From Schaalia hyovaginalis (GTDB lineage Bacteria; Actinomycetota; Actinomycetes; Actinomycetales; Actinomycetaceae): a stretch of DNA of 64,000 bases. Each line of letters begins with the position of its first letter. Position 1 is the first letter of the stretch. This document shows, piece after piece, positions 9,660-19,772 of this stretch. Made by a program: the position numbers and the translations under genes. The stretch spans positions 1,798,001-1,862,000 of the forward strand of contig NZ_JACHMK010000001.1 in NCBI RefSeq assembly GCF_014208035.1, in the 5' to 3' direction. The notes beneath the pieces were generated by a model. It was not told where the DNA came from and ran no database searches. It saw only the letters and a program-made list of their open reading frames with translations.

Positions 9660-9756
9660 GTGGAACATTCAAGCACGAGGGCGGGGCCGCGCCGTCGGCG
9701 CGGATGGCGCGAAAAGGGTGAGAAAACCCCGAAGCTCATCGCTCCGGGGATCTCGG

Positions 9757-9830
9757 GGTGGCTGACGGGACTCGAACCCGCGACGTCCTGGACCACAACC
9801 AGGTGCTCTACCAACTGAACTACAGCCACC
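9757..9830 (-). tRNA. tRNA-His (GTG)
   Basis: The anticodon loop TTGTGGT gives GTG. The acceptor GTGGCTG pairs with CAGCCAC, and an extra 5' G (-1) faces a C discriminator, the histidine identity pair. CCA is not encoded. Confidence 0.93.
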
Positions 9831-9950
9831 ATCATTGCGCGTCGCGCAACGAAGGGAACTGTAGCAAAGATCAGGCGCGGGAGAAAATCGTCGGCGCGCT
9901 TCCGACGGTGGCGCGCGCCACCTTCCGAGCGCGGGCGAGCGCCCTTGCGA

Positions 9951-10304
9951 TCATGCCCAGCCGAGTTCGTGCAATTCCTCGTCGTCGATCCCGAAGTAGT
10001 GGGCGACCTCGTGGAAGACGGTGGTCCTCACCTCGTCTGCGACCTCCTCCTCGGTCTCGCAGATCGCGAGGGTCGGATTGACGAAGATGAGGATCCGATC
10101 GGGCAGGACGCCCGCGTAGTCGCCGCGTTCGGTCAGGGCGACGCCGTCGTAGAGCCCGAGAAGATCGGGCTCCATGTCCTCGCCGGGCTCGTCCTCGACG
10201 ATGAAGACGACGTTGTCGAGACGCGCCCAGAACTCCTCGGGGATCTCATCGAGGGCGTCGGCGACGAGCTCCTCGAAGGCCTCGCGGCTCATCTCAACGC
10301 TCAT
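9951..10304 (-). CDS. Small zincin-type metallopeptidase family protein
   Basis: This 117-residue protein carries the minimal zinc-protease motif HEVAHYFGIDDEELHELGW at its C-terminus. The two His and the Glu of HExxH are intact, and an acidic stretch supplies a likely third ligand. This is the Zincin_1 (DUF1025) family, common as a single short gene in actinobacteria. Acidic residues dominate the rest (EDEPGEDMEPDLLGLYDG). There is no signal peptide, so it should be cytosolic. Proteolytic activity is presumed from the motif only. Confidence 0.85.
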   Translation of the reverse strand: MSVEMSREAFEELVADALDEIPEEFWARLDNVVFIVEDEPGEDMEPDLLGLYDGVALTERGDYAGVLPDRILIFVNPTLAICETEEEVADEVRTTVFHEVAHYFGIDDEELHELGWA

Positions 10305-10347
10305 CGCGCCTCACCCGTCCTTCGAAGGCCCGCACACGCGGAGCGGA

Positions 10348-11265
10348 TCACCAGTGCGCGCGCACCGCGATCGCGTCGGCGAAGTTGCCGAGCGCATCCG
10401 GGGTCGCGCCGAGGTAGAGATCCGCATCCACCAAGGACACCTCCATGACGAGGAAGGAGCCCCTGCCGTCGGGGACGATGTCGACCCTGTTGAAGAGGAA
10501 CTGCTCATCGCGGCCGAGGCGCTCGCGCACGTAGGCGTGGAGGACCTGTCGGATCTTCTCCCCCCACTGCCAGGCGACCGTATCGGCGGGCTCTGCCGTG
10601 ACGACCGCTTCATGCATGGTCGCCTCGGTCACCGACGCCGGGTGGAGGACCGCCCGCTTCTCGACGGCATGGGAGACGAGGCCGTTGAAGAACACGAGGG
10701 AGATCTCGCCGTGAGTGTCGATCTCCTCGACGTAGCGCTGGAGCATGACCGCGCGCCCCTCATCGAGGAGGTTCCTCACCTGGGTGATCGCGGCCTGGCG
10801 CTGCTGGGTCGACACGGTCGTGTAGCGGCCGATGTCGCGCACGCCGGAGGAGACCGCGGGCTTGACGATGAACTCGCCCGATGCGGGGAAGCGCGTGTGG
10901 ATCTGATGCTTCGAGAGCTTCTGCTCCGGCTCCAGCCAGATCGTCGGAATCGTCGGCAGCCCGCGCTTGGCGAGGGAGCGCAAGTAGGTCTTGTGCGAAT
11001 TCCATTCGAGGATATCGGGGTGGTTCAAGATCCTGGGGACCCGCTTCGACCATTCGAGGAAGGCGTCGCGCTGGAGCGGGTAATCGGACACGGAACGCAC
11101 GACCACCATCCCGGCCTGCGCCCAATCGACCTCCGGGTCGTTCCAGACCTTGATCTGCGGATCGCAGCCGCGCTCGGCGAGCGCATCGAGAATCCCCTCC
11201 TCACCGCGGTACAGGTGCGGCATTGCGGATGAGGTTACGAGGGTGACCTTCGGCTTCATCGTCAT
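10348..11265 (-). CDS. ATP-grasp domain protein, substrate unknown
   Basis: This 305-residue ligase-like protein has ATP-grasp features: RILNHPDILEWNSHKTYLRSL before the fold, GEFIVKPAVSSGVRDIGRY at the lysine and glycine-rich nucleotide loop, VMLQRYVEEIDTHGEISL, and RVDIVPDGRGSFLVMEVS carrying the metal-binding acids. It resembles RimK/DcsG-like carboxylate-amine ligases. The start chosen is MTMKPKVTLV; the reading frame is open 16 codons further upstream with no ribosome site. It lies just downstream of ddl on the same strand (60-base gap), but a role in wall synthesis is only suggested by position. Confidence 0.78.
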   Translation of the reverse strand: MTMKPKVTLVTSSAMPHLYRGEEGILDALAERGCDPQIKVWNDPEVDWAQAGMVVVRSVSDYPLQRDAFLEWSKRVPRILNHPDILEWNSHKTYLRSLAKRGLPTIPTIWLEPEQKLSKHQIHTRFPASGEFIVKPAVSSGVRDIGRYTTVSTQQRQAAITQVRNLLDEGRAVMLQRYVEEIDTHGEISLVFFNGLVSHAVEKRAVLHPASVTEATMHEAVVTAEPADTVAWQWGEKIRQVLHAYVRERLGRDEQFLFNRVDIVPDGRGSFLVMEVSLVDADLYLGATPDALGNFADAIAVRAHW

Positions 11266-11325
11266 GAGGAACACGATACCGCGATCAGGGCGGGCATGGG
11301 CCCTCCGGCCCATGCCCGGAAGCGT

Positions 11326-12459
11326 TCAGCGAAGACCGGGCGGCCGCAGCAGCGCTTCTTCAAGGAGCACGTCGATGAGCCTCGTGTAGTCGAGGCCCGC
11401 TGCGCCCCACATCTGCGGGAACATTGAAACCGGCGTGAAGCCCGGCAGGGTGTTGACCTCGTTGATGATGATCCGGGACGAATCCTCGTCGTAGAAGAAG
11501 TCGACTCTGGCCAGGCCCTCGCACTCCAGAGCCTCGAAGGCCCTCGCGGCCGTCTCCCGGATCAGCGCCTCGTGCTCGGGCCGCACCCTGGCGGGGCACA
11601 CCAGGCCGATCGCCTCGGTGTCGACGTACTTGAGCTCGTAGTCGTAGAACTCGCCCTCGGGGAGCTCGATCTCCCCGAGAGGCGCTGTCCGGGGATGCGA
11701 CGACGAGGACCCGAGGACGCCGCACTCGATCTCGCGGCCCGGAAGCATCGCCTCGACGATCACACGGGGATCGTGATTCTGCGCCTCCTTCATCGCGACC
11801 GCGAGTTCGGCCTCGTCCTCGACCTTGGAAATGCCGATCGACGAACCCGCGCGGCACGGCTTGACGAACACCGGGTAGCCGAGGGCGCCGATCCGCTCGG
11901 TCACCGCCGTGGGATCCTCCTCCCACTCCACACGGGTCACGAGCTCCCACGAGCCCACATCGATGCCCGCGGCCGCGAGGACCGTCTTCGTGAGGTGCTT
12001 GTCCATGGAGATCGCGCTCGCGGTCACGCCGCAACCGACATAGGGCACATTCGCCATCTCGAAGAGGCCCTGGATCGTCCCGTCCTCGCCGTAGGGGCCG
12101 TGCAGCAGCGGCAGGACGACGTCGACCCTCCCCAGATCCTCCACCTCGCGGACACTCGCCTCACCGGAAGCGGGATCGCCCTCGTAGGAGACGTTGAACA
12201 GAGCCCCGCCGGAGGCGAGGATGACGCGCGAATCGCCCGCCGTCACCGACTGGCCGTGACCATCGCGGAATTCGAGAGCGGAGGGATCATCCGCGACGCG
12301 GACCCATTCGCCGTCGCGCGTGATGCCCACGGGAACGACATCCCATTTGCTTCGATCAATGGCCTTCAGGATCCCCGCCGTCGTCGCGCACGAAACCTCG
12401 TGCTCGCTCGAACGGCCACCGAAGACGATGAGGACGCGGCGCGTGGAAGTCGATGTCAT
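11326..12459 (-). CDS. ddl: D-alanine--D-alanine ligase
   Basis: The enzyme makes the D-Ala-D-Ala dipeptide for peptidoglycan in the cytosol. Its 377 residues show the N-terminal VLIVFGGRSSEHEVS motif, LPLLHGPYGEDGTIQGLFE, the lysine and serine loop FVKPCRAGSSIGISKV, the family block FYDYELKYVDTEAIGLVCPA, and the metal-binding DFFYDEDSSRIIINEVNTLPGFTP. All active-site blocks are intact. A TACTCT hexamer (12467-12472) seven bases before the ATG suggests a leaderless mRNA. It precedes the ATP-grasp gene and follows gpsA on the same strand; murA is 3.6 kb upstream in the same block. Confidence 0.95.
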   Translation of the reverse strand: MTSTSTRRVLIVFGGRSSEHEVSCATTAGILKAIDRSKWDVVPVGITRDGEWVRVADDPSALEFRDGHGQSVTAGDSRVILASGGALFNVSYEGDPASGEASVREVEDLGRVDVVLPLLHGPYGEDGTIQGLFEMANVPYVGCGVTASAISMDKHLTKTVLAAAGIDVGSWELVTRVEWEEDPTAVTERIGALGYPVFVKPCRAGSSIGISKVEDEAELAVAMKEAQNHDPRVIVEAMLPGREIECGVLGSSSSHPRTAPLGEIELPEGEFYDYELKYVDTEAIGLVCPARVRPEHEALIRETAARAFEALECEGLARVDFFYDEDSSRIIINEVNTLPGFTPVSMFPQMWGAAGLDYTRLIDVLLEEALLRPPGLR

Positions 12460-12519
12460 GGGGAAAAGAGTAGACCCCTCGGGCGCCCCGGCCGGGCCTC
12501 GCGCCCCGCGCGCCCGCCC

Positions 12520-13551
12520 TCAGACCAGGTCGATCCTCCACCCGTCCCTCTTCTGCGGCCTGTCCAGGAGCATCCGCCCCATCTCCTCGATCGTCGCGCC
12601 GTCGCGGATCACGGAGACCACCGCACCGGTGATCGGCATCTCCACGCCGAGCTCCCCGGCGACCTGGAGGATCGGTTCAGCCGAATGAGCGCCCTCGACG
12701 ACGCCCGGTGAAAGGGAGAGCGCCTCGGCGACGCTCATCCCCGAGCCCACCCTGTGCCCGAAGGAGAAGTTGCGCGACAGGCGCGAGGAGCAGGTGGCCA
12801 TGAGGTCGCCGATGCCGGCCAATCCCGCGAAGGTCTCCGGATCGGCCCCCATCGCCGTGCCCAGGCGCGTCATCTCGGCCAAACCGCGCGTCACGAGGGT
12901 CGCACGCGTGTTGTGCCCCAGACCCATGCCCTCCGCCGCGCCGATCGCGACCGCGATGACGTTCTTCGTGGCGCCCGCCAGCTCGCATCCCACGACATCC
13001 GCCGAGACGTAGGGGCGGAAGTAGTCCGTCCGGCAGGCCTTCGCGATAGCGACCGCGAGCTCCGGGTCCTTCGACGCGACCACCGTCGCAGTCGGATTGT
13101 GCTCGGCGATCTCGCGCGACAGGTTCGGCCCCGACAGGACCGCGATCCGCGCGGGATCCACTCCGGCGGCATCCGCGATGATCTCATCGACCCTCAGCCG
13201 CGTCTCGAACTCCAACCCCTTCGCCAGCGACAAGATGACCGCGCCCTCGTCGATGAAGTCCCGACAGGCCCCAAGAGTCGAGCGGATCGCCCGCACCGGA
13301 ACGGCGACGACGACGAGATCAGCGCCTTCGACCGCCTCCCGCAAGGACGTCGACGCGCAGATCACGTCCGACAGTTCGATCCCGGGCAGGTAGGTCGGAT
13401 TCTCACCGGAGTTGATGAAGTCGCAGATCGTCTCCTTGCGGCCCCACATATGCACGCGAACGCGCGCATCGGCGAGGACCTGGGCGAAAGTCGTTCCCCA
13501 GGCCCCCGTTCCCAGGACTGCCGCGCGTGAGAAGGAACGTTCAGCACTCAT
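12520..13551 (-). CDS. gpsA: Glycerol-3-phosphate dehydrogenase [NAD(P)+]
   Basis: The enzyme reduces dihydroxyacetone phosphate to sn-glycerol-3-phosphate for phospholipid synthesis. Its 343 residues have the Rossmann start AAVLGTGAWGTTFAQVLA, SLAKGLEF, VLSGPNLSREIA, the catalytic lysine region GATKNVIAVAIGAAEGMGLG, and the substrate block NTRATLVTRGLAEMTRLG. The start MSAERSF at 13551 is preceded by TAGGCT (13559-13564) with a seven-base spacer, a leaderless arrangement. The reading frame is open further upstream, but that part is antisense to the lipoprotein gene. The plsC acyltransferase nearby consumes the product. Confidence 0.95.
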   Translation of the reverse strand: MSAERSFSRAAVLGTGAWGTTFAQVLADARVRVHMWGRKETICDFINSGENPTYLPGIELSDVICASTSLREAVEGADLVVVAVPVRAIRSTLGACRDFIDEGAVILSLAKGLEFETRLRVDEIIADAAGVDPARIAVLSGPNLSREIAEHNPTATVVASKDPELAVAIAKACRTDYFRPYVSADVVGCELAGATKNVIAVAIGAAEGMGLGHNTRATLVTRGLAEMTRLGTAMGADPETFAGLAGIGDLMATCSSRLSRNFSFGHRVGSGMSVAEALSLSPGVVEGAHSAEPILQVAGELGVEMPITGAVVSVIRDGATIEEMGRMLLDRPQKRDGWRIDLV

Positions 13552-13602
13552 GTGTGAGAGCCTACTCGTAAGCGATGAGATCCACCCCACAAGGAGTCCG
13601 AG

Positions 13603-14274
13603 ATGTTCCACCTCCGGCGCAGCGCAGCGCTTCTCGCCCTCGTCCCCCTCGGGCTCCTCGCGGCGTGCACGGGCTCCGGGGCGGACGCCCCCGACGCCCC
13701 CGCCCCCTCGAGCGCCCAATCCGCCCCGAAGGGCAAGGACGCTCCCCGGAGCACCGACAGCGGGCAGTCCGCAGCCTCCCCGTCGGGCGCGGAGACCTCG
13801 GGAGCGAAGGACGCCGCTCCCCTGACCCCCATCAACGGTGACGCCTGGGTGAACGCCCTCGATCCGCTCGCCCCCCGGACGACCGACGCCCCCATGGTCT
13901 TCACCGATCTGCGCGGCGGCGAGCACCCCGCCTTCTACCGGGTCGTCGTCGAATTCAGCGGCGAAGGACGCCCCGGCTATTTCCAGAACTGGCCGGACAC
14001 CCCCGTCGAACAGGGCCGAGGGCAGGCGCTCGGCGTCGCAGGCTCGGCATTCCTCGAATTCATGGTGAACGGCACGTCCATGCCCATCGGCGCCGAACTC
14101 GCAGGCCTCGAATACACGGGCCCCGACACCCTTGCGATCGGCCCCCTCGAAGTGCGCGAAGACGGCACCTTCGAAGACACCACGCACATCGTCATCGGCA
14201 TGGACCGGGCGCGCGAATTCCAAGTCGGTTTCTTGGACGATCCGGTGCGGATGGTCATCGACATCAAGAAATAG
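13603..14274 (+). CDS. AMIN-like domain lipoprotein
   Basis: This 223-residue secreted lipoprotein has the signal peptide MFHLRRSAALLALVPLG with the lipobox LLAAC (Cys at residue 22). A low-complexity linker rich in Ala, Pro, Ser and Gly covers residues 23-75. A folded C-terminal domain follows (YRVVVEFSGEGRPGYFQNW...VRMVIDIKK), typical of the actinobacterial AMIN-like domain thought to bind the envelope. A good ribosome site (AAGGAGTCCGAG) precedes the ATG. It is divergent from gpsA and convergent with plsC. A cell-envelope role is inferred. Confidence 0.8.
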   Translation: MFHLRRSAALLALVPLGLLAACTGSGADAPDAPAPSSAQSAPKGKDAPRSTDSGQSAASPSGAETSGAKDAAPLTPINGDAWVNALDPLAPRTTDAPMVFTDLRGGEHPAFYRVVVEFSGEGRPGYFQNWPDTPVEQGRGQALGVAGSAFLEFMVNGTSMPIGAELAGLEYTGPDTLAIGPLEVREDGTFEDTTHIVIGMDRAREFQVGFLDDPVRMVIDIKK

Positions 14275-14315
14275 GTGTCGAGGAGCAAGACCCCTTCAAC
14301 GTCGCCGAGGCGCCG

Positions 14316-15104
14316 TCACTCGCCGCGACGGCGCCCCCTGCGGGCCGCCTTCTTCTCCTTGCGGGCGCGCTCCTTGAGCTCGGCCTCCCACCAGGGGCCG
14401 GTCCGAGTGCCCGCCCGCCAGATCGTTTCAGGAGCCGGAAGCCCGCGAAGCCCCTCCACACCGGTGGTCACCTCACGGTGCATGCGCGACACGGCCTGCG
14501 CAACCGCCTCGCGATCCTGCGATCCGGCCTGCGTCCTCAGGTCCGAAAGATCGAGGGCCGGACGGAAGGCGTACCGCACCCGGCGGCCCGGACGCAGATC
14601 GATGCCGGGCTCGTAACGGTCCATGATGTCCTGCGGGCCCCACTGGGCGACGGGCACGATCGGCGCCCCCGTGTCCAGGGCGAGCCGCGCGGCGCCGGTC
14701 TTGAAGGACATGGGCCACATGTCCGGCTCCTGGGTGAGCGTGCCCTCGGGCATGATGACGATGACCTCCCCGCGGGCGAGCGCCTCCTTCGCCGCGTCCA
14801 AGGAGCGCGCGGCATCGCCCTCGCGGTCGACGGGGATCAGTCCCATCGCCGAGATGATGGAGCCGAAGACCGGCACTTCGAACAGCGACTTCTTCGCGAG
14901 GAAGCGCACCGGCAGATCCCTCTTCATGAAGAACCAGCACACGCACAGGGGGTCCACCTCGGACAGGTGGTTGAACACCAGGATGGCCGGACCGCGTTCG
15001 GGGATGTTCTCCTCCCCCGTGGCCTCGATGCGCACCCACGGCGTCATGATCGGGCGCAGGACCGCGCGCGCGAAGCGGTACATGCCGTGCAATGAGGAGC
15101 TCAT
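14316..15104 (-). CDS. plsC: 1-acyl-sn-glycerol-3-phosphate acyltransferase family protein
   Basis: This membrane-associated acyltransferase converts lysophosphatidate to phosphatidate. The catalytic HX4D motif is NHLSEVDPL near residue 45; the substrate motif is VIVIMPEGTLTQEPDMWP, and GAPIVPVAQWG follows. The 262 residues end in a strongly basic tail (KKAARRGRRRGE) that may contact the membrane. TAGACT (15113-15118) lies eight bases before the ATG. The gene follows the lipid-kinase gene by 23 bases and sits near gpsA, forming a phospholipid block. Acyl specificity is not readable. Confidence 0.88.
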   Translation of the reverse strand: MSSSLHGMYRFARAVLRPIMTPWVRIEATGEENIPERGPAILVFNHLSEVDPLCVCWFFMKRDLPVRFLAKKSLFEVPVFGSIISAMGLIPVDREGDAARSLDAAKEALARGEVIVIMPEGTLTQEPDMWPMSFKTGAARLALDTGAPIVPVAQWGPQDIMDRYEPGIDLRPGRRVRYAFRPALDLSDLRTQAGSQDREAVAQAVSRMHREVTTGVEGLRGLPAPETIWRAGTRTGPWWEAELKERARKEKKAARRGRRRGE

Positions 15105-15127
15105 GGTTTCGGAGTCTAGCCGCGCCT

Positions 15128-16075
15128 TCAGAGGAGGACGTCAACGACGTGCGGCGCACGCGTCGTCGTGAAGGGCACCTCGGCGACACGATCGCCGTCG
15201 GCCATGGCGACCAGGCCGACCGGCTCGAGCACCTCGACGGTGTCGGCGGTCTCCACGGCGATCTCCTCGTGGCCGCGCGAACGCCCCGCCACGACGGTGA
15301 CGAGGGCGGAGACGACGGTGCGCAGGGGAACCGTCCCGACGTGGCAGACCTCCATGAGCCCGTCGTGAAGATCGGACTGAGGGACCAGGTGGATGCCGCC
15401 GCCGATCCGGCCCGAGTTGGAGATCGACGCGAGCCAGCCGGTGAGATCCCGGTCCTCGCCGTCGATGCGGGCCTTGACCGGCACGGGCCTGAAAGAGGCG
15501 AGCGCCGCGAAGGCTCCGTAGCCGTAGGCCAGGGGCCCGCTCGTCAAGAAGGACTCGTTGGCCAGGACATTCGCCCTCGCATCGATGCCCATGGACACGA
15601 CCCCGAGGACCAGGGTGCGCCCTTCGGCGCCTTTTTCCCTCACCCACATGCCGTCGAGCGGCTTCGTGCGCTGCGCGATCAGGAGATCCGTCTCGTCGGT
15701 CGACAAGCCCAATTCCGCCAAGGACCTGGCCCTGGCGAGGGGATCCGCACCGATGCCCAGAGCCCGGCACAGGTCATTGCCCCTCCCGCCCGGGATCGGG
15801 GCGAACAGGGAGGCGGACTCGTGGCAGCCGCGCGCGATCGCGGAGATGAAGCCGTCCCCGCCGAGGCCTGCGATGACATCGGCCCGCGCTTGCCCCGCGA
15901 GCGCCGAAGGATCGTCGGACTGCGTCGTCAGCGTGACCGACACGCGCCAGCCGCCCGCGCGAAGCGCGCGCACGACCGAGGGCCCGACCGACACGGAGCG
16001 CCCGCCCGCCGACATCGAGGAGACGAACAGGTGGATCGAACGCGCGCCCTTGCGCGCCGCGGGCGCGGAGGTCAT
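15128..16075 (-). CDS. Diacylglycerol kinase catalytic domain family protein
   Basis: This 315-residue lipid-kinase-like protein has the nucleotide loop VIAGLGGDGFISAIARG (a GGDGx motif), APIPGGRGNDLCRALG, VSMGIDARANVLAN and SNSGRIGGGIHLVPQSDLHDG. These are the conserved blocks of the DagK/YegS family in order. The start MTSAPAARKG overlaps the murA stop by four bases (ATGA), indicating translational coupling. Candidate substrates are diacylglycerol or another lipid alcohol. The coupling to murA ties wall and lipid synthesis together in one transcript. Confidence 0.85.
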   Translation of the reverse strand: MTSAPAARKGARSIHLFVSSMSAGGRSVSVGPSVVRALRAGGWRVSVTLTTQSDDPSALAGQARADVIAGLGGDGFISAIARGCHESASLFAPIPGGRGNDLCRALGIGADPLARARSLAELGLSTDETDLLIAQRTKPLDGMWVREKGAEGRTLVLGVVSMGIDARANVLANESFLTSGPLAYGYGAFAALASFRPVPVKARIDGEDRDLTGWLASISNSGRIGGGIHLVPQSDLHDGLMEVCHVGTVPLRTVVSALVTVVAGRSRGHEEIAVETADTVEVLEPVGLVAMADGDRVAEVPFTTTRAPHVVDVLL

Positions 16076-17397
16076 GCGTCGACGTACTCGACCCGGGCGT
16101 CGAGCTGGTGGAGTTTCGTGGTGAAGTGCTCGTAGCCGCGCGAGATGACGTCGATACCGGACACTGTCGACGTGCCCTCCGCGGCCAGGGCGGCGATGAG
16201 GTGCGAGAAGCCGCCCCGAAGATCGGGGACTTCGATGTCGGCGGCGCGAAGCGGAGTCGGCCCGGAGATGGCGGCCGAGTGGAAGAAGTTCCTCTCGCCG
16301 AAGCGGCAGGGGGTCCCGCCGAGGCATTCGCGGTACACCTGGATGTTCGCCCCCATCTTCCGCAGCGCCTTCGTGAAGCCGAAGCGGTTCTCGTACACGG
16401 TCTCATGCACGATCGACAGGCCCTGCGCCTGGGTGAGCGCCACGACGAGCGGCTGCTGCCAGTCCGTCATGAAACCGGGATGCACCGCGGTTTCGAGGGC
16501 GATCGAACTGAGTTCACCGCCCGGGTGGTAGAAGCGGATGCCGTCGTCCTCGATGTCGAAGGCGCCGCCGACCTTCCGGAAGGTGTTGAGGAAGGTCGTC
16601 ATATCGGGCTGATGGGCCCCCAGGACCCGGATGTCCCCGCCGGTCGCCAGGGCCGCGGCCCCCCACGAGGCCGCTTCGATCCTGTCGGGGAGGGCCGTGT
16701 GGCGATAGCCGTGAAGGACGGGGACCCCCTCGATCCGGATCGTCCGATCCGTGTTCACCGAGATGATCGCGCCCATCTTCTGGAGCACGTTGATGAGGTC
16801 CATGATCTCGGGTTCGACCGCCGCGCCCTTCAAGGTGGTGACGCCCTCGGCCATGACGGCGGTGAGCAGGGTCTGCTCGGTCGCCCCGACGGAGGGGAAG
16901 GGCAGATCGATGACGGCGCCGTGAAGACCTTCAAGCGGCTTCGTGATGTGGATGCCGTCGCTCCGCTTGTCGACGACCGCACCGAAGCGGCGCAGGGTGT
17001 CGAGGTGGAAGTCGATCGGACGGCCGCCGATGTTGCATCCTCCGAGTTCGGGGATGAAGGCCTCGCCGATCTGGTGCAGGAGCGGACCGCAGAAGAGGAT
17101 CGGGATCCTCGAGGCCCCGCCGAGGGAATCGATGTCCGTGCGCGATGCGACCGTCACGTTCCTCGGGTCCAAGGACATGACGCCGGTCCGCTGGTCGAAC
17201 TCGACCGCGACGCCGTGCAGGGACAGCAGGTCGGAGACGACGTCGACGTCCCGGATCAGGGGGACGTTCGACAGCTGCGAGGGCCCGTCGCCCAGCAGCG
17301 AGGCGACCATGGCCTTCGGCACGAAGTTCTTCGCGCCCCTCACCGTGATGGTTCCCTGAAGCGGATGACCGCCTTCGACTCGAAGCACGGAGTGCAT
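16072..17397 (-). CDS. murA: UDP-N-acetylglucosamine 1-carboxyvinyltransferase
   Basis: This enzyme catalyses the first committed step of peptidoglycan synthesis, transferring enolpyruvate from PEP to UDP-GlcNAc. The 441 residues include the RGAKN motif (Lys23, Asn24) and the active-site loop ELGGCNIGGRPIDF with Cys121, the residue alkylated by fosfomycin in sensitive enzymes. VGATEQTLLTAVMAEG and TALPDRIEAASW are family blocks. GAGGAG lies before the ATG. A possible -35 (TTGAGC, minus strand, 17470-17475) is the only promoter hint. The stop overlaps the lipid kinase start. Confidence 0.94.
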   Translation of the reverse strand: MHSVLRVEGGHPLQGTITVRGAKNFVPKAMVASLLGDGPSQLSNVPLIRDVDVVSDLLSLHGVAVEFDQRTGVMSLDPRNVTVASRTDIDSLGGASRIPILFCGPLLHQIGEAFIPELGGCNIGGRPIDFHLDTLRRFGAVVDKRSDGIHITKPLEGLHGAVIDLPFPSVGATEQTLLTAVMAEGVTTLKGAAVEPEIMDLINVLQKMGAIISVNTDRTIRIEGVPVLHGYRHTALPDRIEAASWGAAALATGGDIRVLGAHQPDMTTFLNTFRKVGGAFDIEDDGIRFYHPGGELSSIALETAVHPGFMTDWQQPLVVALTQAQGLSIVHETVYENRFGFTKALRKMGANIQVYRECLGGTPCRFGERNFFHSAAISGPTPLRAADIEVPDLRGGFSHLIAALAAEGTSTVSGIDVISRGYEHFTTKLHQLDARVEYVDA

Positions 17398-17565
17398 AGG
17401 GTGTGTCTCCTCGGTCGACTGTCGCGCTGGACGCGAAGGTACGGGCCGGTAGTCTCATCGGCCCACTGGGCTCAACTGTAGGGCAAGGCGCGCCGCCCTC
17501 GCGGAGCAAGGAGAGTCTTGTCCCCCACAGGCGAGAGCGGCGCGTGACGTGCGGAGCGCGATGAT

Positions 17566-18225
17566 TCAGCGAATCGAAGGGGCGGGGAGCGCCGCCGGAC
17601 GGGCGGGCGTCACCTCTTCCTTCGGAAGGTGCTTCGCGGGCAGGGTCTTGGGCTTGAAGGAGGGGCGCTTCGCCTCGTACTCGGCGATGGCGTCCTCTTC
17701 GCGAAGGGTGAGCGCGATGTCGTCGAGGCCCTCCATGAGCGTCCAGCGGACGTAGTCGTCGATCTGGAAGGAGCAGGTCACCGGCCCTGCGCTCACGGTC
17801 TTCGTCTCGAGACAGACCGTGACCTCCGTGCCCGGATCATTCTCGAGCACCTTCCACAGCTGCTCGCAGTCCTCCTGGGAGATGACGCCCGCGACGAGTC
17901 CCTGCTTGCCCGCGTTGCCGCGGAAGATGTCGGCGAACTTCGGGGCGAGGACGACGCGGAAGCCGTAGTCCTTGAGCGCCCATACGGCGTGCTCGCGCGA
18001 GGAGCCCGTACCGAAGTCGGGACCGGCCACGAGCACGGAGCCCGCACGATAGGCGTCCTGGTTGAGGATGAATTCGGGATCGTTCCTCCATGCGGCGAAG
18101 AGCGCGTCCTCGAAGCCCGTGCGCGTGATCCGCTTGAGGTAGACGGCGGGAATGATCTGGTCGGTGTCGACGTTCGAACGACGAAGCGGAACGCCGACGC
18201 CGGTGTGGGTCGTGAACTTCTCCAT
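17566..18225 (-). CDS. leuD: 3-isopropylmalate dehydratase small subunit
   Basis: LeuD joins LeuC to isomerise 2- to 3-isopropylmalate in leucine synthesis and, with citramalate, works in the alternative isoleucine route. The 219 residues contain the swivel-domain signatures [37 protein letters not shown] and [14 protein letters not shown]. An AAAGGAG ribosome site precedes the ATG. It lies 22 bases after leuC, so leuCD is an operon. The C-terminal tail from about residue 195 is rich in Ala and Pro and is not part of the fold. Confidence 0.96.
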   Translation of the reverse strand: MEKFTTHTGVGVPLRRSNVDTDQIIPAVYLKRITRTGFEDALFAAWRNDPEFILNQDAYRAGSVLVAGPDFGTGSSREHAVWALKDYGFRVVLAPKFADIFRGNAGKQGLVAGVISQEDCEQLWKVLENDPGTEVTVCLETKTVSAGPVTCSFQIDDYVRWTLMEGLDDIALTLREEDAIAEYEAKRPSFKPKTLPAKHLPKEEVTPARPAALPAPSIR

Positions 18226-18247
18226 GATGTGCTCCTTTGTCGTCGTC

Positions 18248-19648
<1,401 letters not shown>

Positions 19649-19740
19649 GGTTCCTCCCTTGCGATGCGAGGGCTGCGTCGCACCTGTCATGCCCTCTTCC
19701 ACGACCATCGTCGATCGTTCCACAATGCGAGGACTTGCAG

Positions 19741-19755
19741 TCTCACTGACTGAGA
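19741..19755. promoter_or_regulatory. Possible operator between leuCD and its IclR regulator
   Basis: TCTCA-N5-TGAGA is a perfect inverted repeat (19741-19745 and 19751-19755), 18 bases before the regulator start and 93 bases before leuC. Its position in the divergent promoter region suits an IclR-family site. Binding is inferred only from position and symmetry. Confidence 0.4.
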
Positions 19756-19772
19756 TGGCACACTTTTGAGGC

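Noticed and set aside
13552..14223. N-terminal extension of gpsA upstream of 13551
   Set aside because: It would run antisense through the lipoprotein gene and precedes the normal Rossmann start. MSAERSF with a -10 seven bases upstream is the better start.
14309..14335. Hairpin GGCGCCGTC/GACGGCGCC as a terminator between the lipoprotein gene and plsC
   Set aside because: It overlaps the last codons of plsC and has no T-run. It may be chance in an Arg-rich coding tail, so it is not listed as a feature.
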